Shown here piece after piece: positions 1 through 4,975 of a stretch of 9,641 nucleotides of DNA. The first letter of the stretch is position 1, and every line of letters begins with the position of its first letter. The position numbers and the translations under genes are program-made. The notes beneath the pieces are model-generated. The model had not been told where the DNA came from. It worked only from the letters and a program-made list of their open reading frames with translations, and searched no databases. The stretch covers positions 1-9,641 of the forward strand of contig JAKACL010000097.1 in NCBI GenBank assembly GCA_021821425.1. The letters run 5' to 3'. The DNA comes from Pseudomonadota bacterium (GTDB taxonomy: Bacteria; Pseudomonadota; Gammaproteobacteria; Burkholderiales; Thiobacillaceae).

Positions 1-726
1 ATATGAATTGAATACCTGCTGGACGGGCTTGAGCTCGGGCAGTACGTACACTATGGCCCGCTGCGTGGCCACCGTCGGACTCACATAGGTTTCGTAAAAT
101 GCGACCGGCACGTTGATGCAGCCATACGATATCCGGTTGTCGTCGATCGTCGGCGTAGCGAGACGCTCCAGGCGCCGTTCGGCAGGCTTGGTGGCGCGCA
201 CGCGATGCATCGAGACGGCAGCGTCGTAGTCGACCCAGACCACATCCTCGCCTTTCAGGTTGCGGCCGCGTTCGGCAACGAAACGACCGGCGGGGGTCGT
301 GCGCTCTTCGGGGCGCACGTCCTCGATCGGTCGCGTGCCGATGCCGGGCACCGAGTCATCGCCCAGCGCGGCGCCGAGCAGCACCGGGCTCGAACCGCGC
401 AGGCGAGCGTCGGCGTCGAACACATAGACGCGCGCATCGCGCTTGTCGACGATGATGAAATCGGCATTCGCGTTGTCGCGCGAATCGGCGACCCAGTCGG
501 CCACGTGGCGGGCCTCAGGCGAGGGCGACACGTCGCCAAAATCCGCCAGGCGGACCCCGCCCTGCGACGAAGGCAGGAAGGACATCGCAGACAAGATCGG
601 CATGCCGCCGGACACCGCGCCCAGCGCAAGCACGGCAACCGCGGCGACCGCGCCGATCGTCAGCGATTTGCGGATGGCCGCGCGCTTGCGCACGCGCCCA
701 TCCCGTAATGTCGATTCAGCGTGCAT
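1..726 (-). CDS. L,D-transpeptidase (YkuD)-like envelope protein, 3' end cut by window edge
   Basis: The reading frame is open for 242 codons from ATG 726 to the left edge with no stop, so the C-terminus is missing. The start is set by GGAGAGG at 734-740, 7 nt upstream; an in-frame ATG at 744 lacks such a site. Residues 1-20 are basic (RVRKRAAIRK) and residues about 21-50 form one hydrophobic segment, so the rest should lie in the periplasm. The C-terminal half carries H174 and a Cys motif S200-Y-G-C203-I-N205-V-P, which resembles the YkuD catalytic signature (His upstream, then SHGC). YkuD enzymes cross-link peptidoglycan or attach proteins to it through the catalytic Cys. Here the motif is a variant: Tyr replaces the second His, Asn stands where Arg is common, and H174 lies 29 residues before C203. 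Family assignment is fairly sure; substrate and activity are inference. Confidence 0.8.
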   Translation of the reverse strand, partial: MHAESTLRDGRVRKRAAIRKSLTIGAVAAVAVLALGAVSGGMPILSAMSFLPSSQGGVRLADFGDVSPSPEARHVADWVADSRDNANADFIIVDKRDARVYVFDADARLRGSSPVLLGAALGDDSVPGIGTRPIEDVRPEERTTPAGRFVAERGRNLKGEDVVWVDYDAAVSMHRVRATKPAERRLERLATPTIDDNRISYGCINVPVAFYETYVSPTVATQRAIVYVLPELKPVQQVFNSY

Positions 727-733
727 GGTGCAG

Positions 734-740
734 CCTCTCC
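734..740 (-). promoter_or_regulatory. RBS of the L,D-transpeptidase-like gene
   Basis: Minus-strand GGAGAGG lies 7 nt before ATG 726. It decides between that ATG and the in-frame ATG at 744. Confidence 0.7.
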
Positions 741-780
741 GCATGCAACCCGGCCAGGCCGGGCACCACTGCCATGTCAA

Positions 781-810
781 GGGCGCCGGCGCTCAGCGGA
801 GCCGGCGCCC
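781..810 (-). terminator. Strong GC hairpin between two minus-strand genes
   Basis: A perfect 10-bp inverted repeat (781-790 GGGCGCCGGC, 801-810 GCCGGCGCCC) has a 10-nt loop. It starts 36 nt past the stop of the secreted Ser/Thr-rich gene and ends 55 nt before the next gene start. No T-tract follows on the minus strand, so it is not a classical intrinsic terminator. It could be a pause or 3'-end-protecting hairpin separating the two transcripts. Confidence 0.45.
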
Positions 811-845
811 CTGCACAACGCAGACTGCCCATGCCGGCACAGCAC

Positions 846-1130
846 TTAGTTGCGGTCTGCACGTGCCACGCGCTCGTTGTACATGGGTTCCGAACGCGAC
901 GTGCTGGTCGAGTCCATGTTGCTGGTGGAGTCCGTGCTGGTGGAGTCCATGCTGCTGGAGCCCGGGGTGGTGGTACCGGTGGCATCCTGCTGATTCATGG
1001 TGCCGCTGGTGCCCTGGTTCGTGGTCCCGGTCTGCGTGTCGCTATAGGTGGACTGTGCGTAGGCAATGCCCAGCACGCTCGCCATCGACAGGGCGGCAAC
1101 AGTTGAAACGACGATATTTGCTGCTTTCAT
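846..1130 (-). CDS. Small secreted Ser/Thr/Asp-rich protein, unknown function
   Basis: The product is 94 aa. ATG 1130 is chosen because GAAGGAGA (1137-1144) lies 6 nt before it; a TTG two codons upstream would overlap the spacer. Residues 1 to about 26 are a Sec signal peptide: MK, then a hydrophobic core (IVVSTVAALSMASVLGI), with likely cleavage after AYA. The mature part, about 68 aa, is of low complexity and rich in Ser, Thr, Asp, Gln and Gly. It has near-repeats of DSTST/DSTSN between about residues 62 and 77 and no Cys. The C-terminal end is charged (RSEPMYNERVARADRN). It looks like an intrinsically disordered periplasmic protein. No enzyme motif is visible and I do not recognise a named family. 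Upstream DNA contains several short direct repeats, suggesting specific regulation. Confidence 0.8.
   Translation of the reverse strand: MKAANIVVSTVAALSMASVLGIAYAQSTYSDTQTGTTNQGTSGTMNQQDATGTTTPGSSSMDSTSTDSTSNMDSTSTSRSEPMYNERVARADRN
901..960. repeat. Imperfect in-gene tandem repeat, about 33-bp period
   Basis: The units 901-915 (GTGCTGGTCGAGTCC) and 916-933 (ATGTTGCTGGTGGAGTCC) recur as 934-948 and 949-960 with few changes. They encode the DSTST/DSTSN/MDSTST repeats of the secreted protein. Repeat number could vary between strains by slippage. Confidence 0.6.
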
Positions 1131-1136
1131 GATCAA

Positions 1137-1144
1137 TCTCCTTC
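1137..1144 (-). promoter_or_regulatory. Strong RBS deciding the start of the secreted Ser/Thr-rich gene
   Basis: Minus-strand GAAGGAGA lies 6 nt before ATG 1130. It rejects the upstream in-frame TTG at 1136, which would have no usable spacing. Confidence 0.75.
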
Positions 1145-1178
1145 AGTTGGGTTTCGTCGCCCATGCCGGATGGCACGG

Positions 1179-1250
1179 ACTAGTGACAAGACTAGGCTTC
1201 TGGCTAAAAACCGCTGTAGGACTTGCACAAGACTTCTGTAGGACATGTCC
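1179..1250. promoter_or_regulatory. Cluster of short direct repeats, candidate operator/promoter region
   Basis: Upstream of the minus-strand secreted-protein gene there are several repeats. GACTAG occurs at 1179-1184 and 1190-1195, an 11-bp offset. ACAAGACT occurs at 1186-1193 and 1227-1234. CTGTAGGACNTG occurs at 1214-1225 and 1236-1247, a 22-bp offset. The palindrome GGACATGTCC lies at 1241-1250. Spacing of 11 and 22 bp places copies on one face of the helix, as in tandem response-regulator sites. No convincing sigma-70 promoter was found. The regulator is unknown and the call is inference. Confidence 0.4.
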
Positions 1251-1610
1251 GAATTTTTTCGTGGACCGACCGGGCGGCCGGATCGGTTCGGCACCGCACA
1301 GACCCCGGCGCGGCGAGCGGCCAGACTTGAACCTTGATCCGACTGGATTCGGGGAGTCTGAAATGAACGCAAACAGTGGAGAAGCGCCCCACCTTGCCCC
1401 AGGCGCCGCGACCCTGCCCGGTAGGGGAAGGCCGCGATCAGACCCACCGGCGGGTCCACCAGGTTGACCCCGAGGATCTGACAAACACCCTGCGCGTTTG
1501 GGGGAACCATCCCGCGGCGCGCCCTGTCTCCCGCCGTAGAGTCTGCAGCGGCACCGATCTGAACACGCAAGCGCCCCCCGCCTTCCGCTGCAGCCTGCGA
1601 CATCGATCCG

Positions 1611-1616
1611 AGAGGA
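1611..1616 (+). promoter_or_regulatory. RBS of the 18-codon leader ORF
   Basis: AGAGGA, within GAGAGGAAA at 1610-1618, lies 7 nt before ATG 1624. It is a better RBS than the one in front of the zinc-ribbon gene itself. Confidence 0.5.
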
Positions 1617-1623
1617 AAGCGAT

Positions 1624-1680
1624 ATGGACCGAATACCCGTTTTGAACTGTTTCGCCCCGGCAGAGGTCGGCTCCTCATGA
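1624..1680 (+). CDS. Possible 18-aa leader peptide coupled to the zinc-ribbon gene
   Basis: ATG 1624 opens an 18-codon frame (MDRIPVLNCFAPAEVGSS). Its TGA at 1678-1680 overlaps the ATG (1677-1679) of the next gene as ATGA. The start has a good RBS (GAGAGGAAA) at proper spacing, while the following gene has only AGAGG about 12 nt upstream. This arrangement fits translational coupling through a short leader. There is no run of a single amino acid as in classical attenuator leaders. Expression is not shown; a chance ORF cannot be excluded. Confidence 0.4.
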   Translation: MDRIPVLNCFAPAEVGSS

Positions 1681-1913
1681 GTTCCGCACCCCAGACCGGC
1701 AGTAACCGTCCCCCGGTTGTGAGCTATTCCAGCCCCGGCTGCACCTGTCCCCGCTGCCAAGGCCCCGCCGTTCGCATTCCGCGGCGGTTGCCGGACCTGC
1801 TGCTGAGCATGTTCGTCACCGTCGGGCGCTTTCGCTGCACCGCAGAAGACTGCGGCTGGGAAGGCAAGATGCGGGTGAAGCGGCATCCCCTGCTGGTGCA
1901 GGGCCCATGGTGA
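1677..1913 (+). CDS. Small zinc-ribbon protein, unknown function
   Basis: The product is 78 aa. C24-x2-C27 (inside CTCPRC, with an extra Cys at 22) and C54-x4-C59 form a two-knuckle zinc ribbon, followed by WEGKMRVKRH. The pattern CPRC...RRLPDLLLSMF...RFRC...CGWEG is typical of small bacterial zinc-ribbon proteins of unknown role. The middle (LPDLLLSMFVTVG) is hydrophobic and joins the two knuckles. There is no signal peptide, so it should be cytoplasmic or at the inner face of the membrane. The start ATG overlaps the stop of the 18-codon ORF and the 3' end overlaps the next gene by 7 nt, so the three are probably co-transcribed and translationally coupled. Zinc binding is inferred from the Cys spacing; no molecular function is assigned. 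Confidence 0.75.
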   Translation: MSSAPQTGSNRPPVVSYSSPGCTCPRCQGPAVRIPRRLPDLLLSMFVTVGRFRCTAEDCGWEGKMRVKRHPLLVQGPW

Positions 1914-2848
1914 GCGCCGCGATCGGTAATACGATCCTCGATAGCCTGCTGCGCACGGTGTGGCCGACCGCCACGAGGCTGATCGGCGGGCTGCTGATCG
2001 GCATGACGCTGTCTGGCGCAGGGACGGCGCTGGCCGCCGGGCCGGATGCGTCCGCCGCCGCGCTGCACGCCCGCTATGCCGCGCTCGGGGAGCGTCTCGA
2101 CAACAACCCGTTCCGCCGTGCGCTGACGCTCGATTCGTCGGAATCGGACAACGAGGTGAAGGGCGACATCCACGCCCGCATCGACTACCCGTTTTCCACC
2201 GTTCGCACGGCACTCAACGACCCGGCGCACTGGTGCGACGTGCTGATCCTGCACATCAACACCAAGCATTGCCGCGCCGATGCCGACGGCACCATGCTCG
2301 CCGTCAGCATCGGCAAGAAAACGCCGCAACCGATCGAGGATGCCTATCCCATTGCGTTTTCCTATCGCGTCGTCGCGGCCACGTCGAAATATCTGGAGAT
2401 CGAGTTGCATGCACCGGAAGGGCCGCTCAGCACCCGCGACTACCAGATCCAGTTGCAGGCGGTGCCGGTTGAAAACGGCCGCACCTTTCTGCGCCTCACC
2501 TATTCGTATGACTACGGCACCGCGGGCCGCATCGCGATGAAGACCTATCTCGCCACGCTGGGCAGCGGCAAGGTGGGATTCACCCGCACCGGCAGGCGGC
2601 CCGGCGGCGCGCCCGAGCATATCGGCGGCATGCGCGGCGTGGTGGAACGCAATGCCATGCGTTACTACCTGGCGATCGATGCCTATCTGGCCACCTACGG
2701 AACGCCATCGGCCCAGCAGTTGCAGCAGCGCCTGAACACCTGGTTTTCCGCGACCGAGCAATACCCCCGCCAGTTGCGCGAGCTCGATCGGACCGCCTAT
2801 ATCGACATGAAACGCAGCGAGTATCAGCGCCAGCAGACGGTGCAATAG
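1907..2848 (+). CDS. Secreted protein with possible SRPBCC/START-like fold, unknown function
   Basis: The product is 313 aa. Residues 1 to about 44 look like a long signal peptide: Arg at 16 and 24, a hydrophobic stretch LIGGLLIGMTLSGAGTALAA at 25-44, and likely cleavage after ALAA. The mature domain alternates strand-like and helical stretches. HARIDYPFSTVRTALNDPAHW (89-109) matches the opening of START/SRPBCC-type domains, and a late helix VERNAMRYYLAIDAYL (246-261) fits the long C-terminal helix of a helix-grip fold. C110 and C122 are the only cysteines and could form a disulfide in the periplasm. The C-terminus (290-313) is charged and Gln-rich. The ATG overlaps the zinc-ribbon stop by 7 nt and has no clear RBS of its own; GTG 1910 is an alternative start. 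It is probably periplasmic and lipid- or ligand-binding, but that is inference from fold impression only. Confidence 0.8.
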   Translation: MVSAAIGNTILDSLLRTVWPTATRLIGGLLIGMTLSGAGTALAAGPDASAAALHARYAALGERLDNNPFRRALTLDSSESDNEVKGDIHARIDYPFSTVRTALNDPAHWCDVLILHINTKHCRADADGTMLAVSIGKKTPQPIEDAYPIAFSYRVVAATSKYLEIELHAPEGPLSTRDYQIQLQAVPVENGRTFLRLTYSYDYGTAGRIAMKTYLATLGSGKVGFTRTGRRPGGAPEHIGGMRGVVERNAMRYYLAIDAYLATYGTPSAQQLQQRLNTWFSATEQYPRQLRELDRTAYIDMKRSEYQRQQTVQ

Positions 2849-2883
2849 CGCAGCCTGCACAGCGCGCGCCCCGGCGAATTGAA

Positions 2884-2912
2884 ATAAATGGAATCAATGC
2901 AGGCCTTGCCTG
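2884..2912 (-). terminator. Weak terminator-like hairpin after the yqjDEK cluster
   Basis: In the 117-nt gap between the converging genes, minus-strand CAGGC-AAG-GCCTG (2900-2912) is followed by T-rich sequence down to about 2884. A second 5-bp hairpin lies at 2920-2924/2931-2935. The stems are short, so the call is tentative. The plus-strand side shows no T-tract. Confidence 0.3.
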
Positions 2913-2965
2913 TCGCTATGCGTCCTGACCGACGCCCCTGACAGGCGGACGTTCTCTGCACCCGG

Positions 2966-3238
2966 TCAGCGCAGCCTGCGTCCGATCTGCCACGCCAGCC
3001 AGCCGCGCCGCAGCCATTTGCCCACGCCCCGGGGTCGCACCGCCGCAAACAGCAGCGCGGCGCCGAGGATCAGGAACGGACGGCTTCTGAGATACCGGAA
3101 CGCGGCCACGCCCTGGTCGACCCGCGCCAGCCGTGCGCGCCAGGGTGCCATGTCGTTCGCCAGCGCGGTTCGCTGGAACGCGGCCTGCGCAACCAGCTGG
3201 CGACGACGTTCGGCCAGTTGGGCGAGTGTCAGGTTCAT
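2966..3238 (-). CDS. yqjK: YqjK-like small membrane-associated protein
   Basis: The product is 90 aa. An N-terminal charged helix (residues 1-40, LAQLAERRRQLVAQ) is followed by FRYLRSRPFLILGAALLFAAVRP (47-69), with a short hydrophobic segment at about 54-67, and a basic C-terminus (KWLRRGWLAWQIGRRLR). Size, order of elements and position after yqjE match the YqjK family, whose function is unknown. The ATG overlaps the yqjE stop as ATGA, so translation is coupled. It is the last gene of the three-gene minus-strand cluster. The name rests on synteny and general pattern rather than on a strong motif. Confidence 0.75.
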   Translation of the reverse strand: MNLTLAQLAERRRQLVAQAAFQRTALANDMAPWRARLARVDQGVAAFRYLRSRPFLILGAALLFAAVRPRGVGKWLRRGWLAWQIGRRLR

Positions 3239-3627
3239 GGCCGGGCGTTGAGGTGCTGGCGGTCTTTGGACAGCTCTGCGAGGCTCGCCTCGAACAGCCG
3301 CGGCCGGGTGCGGGCCTTGTGCAGGGCAAACACCGCCAGACCTGCGCCGGCTCCCAGAAATAATCCGGTCAGGCCGCCAAGTGCCGTGAGCCGGTACGTG
3401 TCCCAGAAGACGACGACGATCAGCATCGCCAGCAGCACCACGCCCACGCCAAAGCAGAACAGGGCCAGCAATCCCAGCACCAGTAGCCGGGTCAGATGCA
3501 CCCGCTCTTCGGCGATGTCGGTGGCCAGCAGCTCAAGACGGGTTTGAACAAGGCCGACCAGGCTCCCCGACAGCGTTTTCAGGGAGTCGAACAGGCCGCT
3601 CCCTGGCGCGTGCGATTCGTCTGACAT
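3235..3627 (-). CDS. yqjE: YqjE-like membrane protein (phage holin superfamily 3_6 / DUF1469)
   Basis: The product is 130 aa. A soluble N-terminal helix (FDSLKTLSGSLVGLVQTRLELLATDIAEE, residues 13-41) precedes two membrane segments at about 47-74 and 80-103 and a charged C-terminal tail. The segment LVQTRLELLATDIAEE is the usual entry to the first membrane helix in this family. Despite the family name, chromosomal members next to yqjD are not phage holins, and no phage genes are nearby. It starts 7 nt after the yqjD stop and overlaps yqjK by 4 nt, so the three form one transcription unit. The role is not established; in enterobacteria the cluster is linked to stationary phase and the inner membrane. 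Confidence 0.85.
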   Translation of the reverse strand: MSDESHAPGSGLFDSLKTLSGSLVGLVQTRLELLATDIAEERVHLTRLLVLGLLALFCFGVGVVLLAMLIVVVFWDTYRLTALGGLTGLFLGAGAGLAVFALHKARTRPRLFEASLAELSKDRQHLNARP

Positions 3628-3634
3628 CTTCGGC

Positions 3635-3970
3635 CTAGCGACGCCCGATCAGCACGCCGATGATCAGGCCAATGCTGGCCGCAGCGCCGACAGCCTGCCA
3701 AGGATGCACGTGTACATATTCGTCGGTTGCCCTGGCAGCGGCCTTGGTCTTGGCCAGCATCGCGGCCTGAGCTTCGCTCATTCTGACCTTGGCGGTCGCC
3801 AGCGAGGCTTCAGCCTTGGCGCGCGCGGCCGCCAGCGCCTCGCCACCCTGGCCGGCCGTCGCTTTCAGCAGGGCTTCCGCATCGGAAACCACCACCTTGA
3901 AATCATGGATCAACTGTTCTTTCGTCACAGTGGGAGATTCTGCATTGGCAGACGTGTTATTCGCATTCAT
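3635..3970 (-). CDS. yqjD: DUF883 family protein (YqjD/ElaB-like)
   Basis: The product is 111 aa. ATG 3970 is preceded by AAGAGGA (3981-3987) 10 nt upstream; a longer frame to 4102 has no RBS and an unlikely sequence. Residues 17-80 form an Ala-rich amphipathic helix or coiled coil (DFKVVVSDAEALLKATAGQGGEALAAAR...). Then comes the family hallmark EYVHVHPWQAVG (84-95) and a single C-terminal membrane anchor (about 92-108) ending in GRR. E. coli YqjD and ElaB are tail-anchored inner-membrane proteins that bind ribosomes in stationary phase; transfer of that role here is inference. First gene of the yqjDEK-like cluster. The 255-nt space between it and the tRNA gene should hold its promoter, but I could not identify clear boxes. 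Confidence 0.9.
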   Translation of the reverse strand: MNANNTSANAESPTVTKEQLIHDFKVVVSDAEALLKATAGQGGEALAAARAKAEASLATAKVRMSEAQAAMLAKTKAAARATDEYVHVHPWQAVGAAASIGLIIGVLIGRR

Positions 3971-3980
3971 GGAAAAGTAT

Positions 3981-3987
3981 TCCTCTT
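3981..3987 (-). promoter_or_regulatory. RBS deciding the yqjD start
   Basis: Minus-strand AAGAGGA lies 10 nt upstream of ATG 3970. It supports the short 111-aa form over the extended frame beginning at 4102. Confidence 0.6.
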
Positions 3988-4225
3988 GGTGAATCAAGTT
4001 CAAAAAAAGCCCACGCCCGATTGCTCGCGTGAACCGGCTCAAGGCATCCTGGTTATTCACTTCATGACAGAACACTCGCATTACAACCTTAGACTTTCCC
4101 AAGGCCGTTGCAAAGGATCGCCCGCATCGCTGCGTCTGTTCAGGCGAGTCAGATTAGGGGGAAATGGGCAGCCGGTCGGTGCGCCAGCGCACAGTGCGCG
4201 GTCATCCGCTGGGATCTTGATGGTG

Positions 4226-4301
4226 TGGCGCCCCGAAGACGAATCGAACGTCCGACCTACCCCTTAGGAGGGGGTTGCTCTATCCACTGAGCTACCGGGG
4301 C
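4226..4301 (-). tRNA. tRNA-Arg, anticodon CCU
   Basis: The 76-nt gene includes an encoded CCA end (4228-4226). The acceptor stem GCCCCGG pairs with TCGGGGC (one G-U). The D arm is GCTCAGTGGATAGAGC. The anticodon stem ACCCC/GGGGT holds the loop CTCCTAA (4270-4264), giving anticodon CCT at 4268-4266. The T arm GGACG-TTCGATT-CGTCT is complete. It reads AGG codons. No integrase or duplicated 3' tRNA end is seen on its 3' side, so there is no sign of a genomic island here. Confidence 0.95.
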
Positions 4302-4309
4302 GTGGCGGC

Positions 4310-4338
4310 ATTCTACCGAATCGCGCGGGCATTGCCGA
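4310..4338 (-). promoter_or_regulatory. Putative sigma-70 promoter of tRNA-Arg
   Basis: Minus-strand -10 TAGAAT (4315-4310, 5/6 to consensus) lies 17 bp from -35 TCGGCA (4338-4333, 4/6). Transcription would start near 4303, two bases before the mature 5' end. The position and the -10 box are good, the -35 box is poor. Confidence 0.5.
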
Positions 4339-4362
4339 CCGCCGATTGGGGCAGAACCTGAC

Positions 4363-4368
4363 TATGAT
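4363..4368 (+). promoter_or_regulatory. Possible -10 box of the peroxiredoxin gene
   Basis: TATGAT (5/6 to TATAAT) lies 16 nt before ATG 4385, giving a very short leader that still contains most of the RBS. No good -35 box is found at 16-18 bp, so an activator or a different promoter is possible. Confidence 0.3.
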
Positions 4369-4384
4369 GGAGGCAGGAGAACGT

Positions 4385-4957
4385 ATGATCCAAACAATGC
4401 TGGTTGTCGTGGCCGCGCTGCTGGTACTGGCGAGTGCCGCCCTGTGGATGCTGCGGCCGGGACCCCGACGGACGGAAGGCAGCACCGCGCCGGATTTTGC
4501 GTTGCAGGATCAGGATGGGCAGCTCCATCGGCTGGCCGATTACGCGGGCCGCTGGCTGGTGCTGTATTTCTACCCCCGCGACGACACGCCCGGCTGCACC
4601 GTGGAAGCCTGCCGCTTTCGCGACGACATCGACATATTGAATGCGCACACGGCCGCCGTGCTGGGCGTCAGCATCGACAGCAGCGCATCGCACGCCGACT
4701 TTGCCCGAAAATACCGGCTGCCGTTTCCGCTGCTGTCCGACCCGGACGGCAAAACAGCAGCAGCCTACGACAGCCTGCTCAATCTGGGCGTGGGGCGCCT
4801 CGCCCGCCGTCGCACCTTCATCATCGCGCCGGACGGGCGCATTGCCGCCCGCTTCGACCGCGTGCGGCCCGCACATCACGTTGCCGAGGTGACGCGTACC
4901 CTGGCGACCCTGCAAAGCGCCGACGCGGGGCGACCCGCGCCGGCCGCCCCCGAATAG
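4385..4957 (+). CDS. Membrane-anchored peroxiredoxin, PrxQ/BCP type
   Basis: The product is 190 aa. ATG 4385 is set by AGGAGA (4375-4380). Residues 3-23 form a hydrophobic N-terminal anchor (MLVVVAALLVLASAALWML), which puts the enzyme on the periplasmic side or tethered to the membrane; most BCP proteins are soluble and cytosolic, about 150-160 aa. The AhpC/TSA thioredoxin-fold domain starts at APDFAL (35-40). The active site is YPRDDTPGC71TVEAC76RFRD: C71 is the peroxidatic Cys within the DxTPxCT signature and C76, five residues later, is the resolving Cys of the alpha-type PrxQ class. RRRTFIIAPDGRIA (141-154) contributes the conserved Arg region. It should reduce H2O2 and organic or lipid hydroperoxides using a thioredoxin-like donor. 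The diguanylate cyclase gene starts 18 nt downstream, so co-transcription is likely. Confidence 0.92.
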   Translation: MIQTMLVVVAALLVLASAALWMLRPGPRRTEGSTAPDFALQDQDGQLHRLADYAGRWLVLYFYPRDDTPGCTVEACRFRDDIDILNAHTAAVLGVSIDSSASHADFARKYRLPFPLLSDPDGKTAAAYDSLLNLGVGRLARRRTFIIAPDGRIAARFDRVRPAHHVAEVTRTLATLQSADAGRPAPAAPE

Positions 4958-4975
4958 CGCGCTCGCCGACACGAC

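Larger units (their letters stand above)
1131..1623. other. Gene-poor intergenic region of about 490 bp
   Basis: Apart from the RBS and repeat cluster at its left end, I find no convincing protein gene. The long open frames on the minus strand lack family signatures and run into neighbouring genes. Several inverted repeats exist: 1441-1445/1452-1456 (GACCC/GGGTC), 1462-1471/1500-1508 (GGTT..CCCC/GGGG.AACC), 1483-1486/1496-1499 (AAAC/GTTT), and a possible closing stem formed by GGCGC and CGCG near 1402-1411 with its complement near 1513-1523. These may form a structured RNA or 5' UTR for the downstream plus-strand genes. GC-rich DNA makes such pairings common, so this is weak. Confidence 0.4.

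Noticed and set aside
1265..1287. Inverted repeat ACCGACCGG / CCGGATCGGT as a terminator
   Set aside because: The adjacent homopolymer run is on the wrong side for a T-tract after the hairpin in either orientation.
1363..1467. 34-codon plus-strand ORF beginning MNANSGEAPH with GGGGAG upstream
   Set aside because: It has a Pro/Gly/Arg-rich end, no coupling to another gene and no recognisable feature; kept only as a remote possibility.
1133..1678. 181-codon minus-strand frame filling the intergenic region
   Set aside because: It overlaps the RBS of the secreted-protein gene, has no RBS of its own that I can see, and has the Arg/Gly/Ala-heavy composition of non-coding GC-rich DNA.
1724..2860. 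378-codon minus-strand frame opposite the secreted protein gene
   Set aside because: The plus-strand frame has a signal peptide, a plausible fold pattern and gene coupling; the antisense frame has none.
3235..3627. Reading the holin-family gene as a prophage remnant
   Set aside because: The yqjD-yqjE-yqjK order is a common chromosomal cluster and no other phage gene is present.
4179..4199. Alternating GTGCGC/GCGCAC palindromes downstream of tRNA-Arg
   Set aside because: The stems compete, loops are too short and no T-tract follows, so neither a terminator nor an attachment site can be supported.
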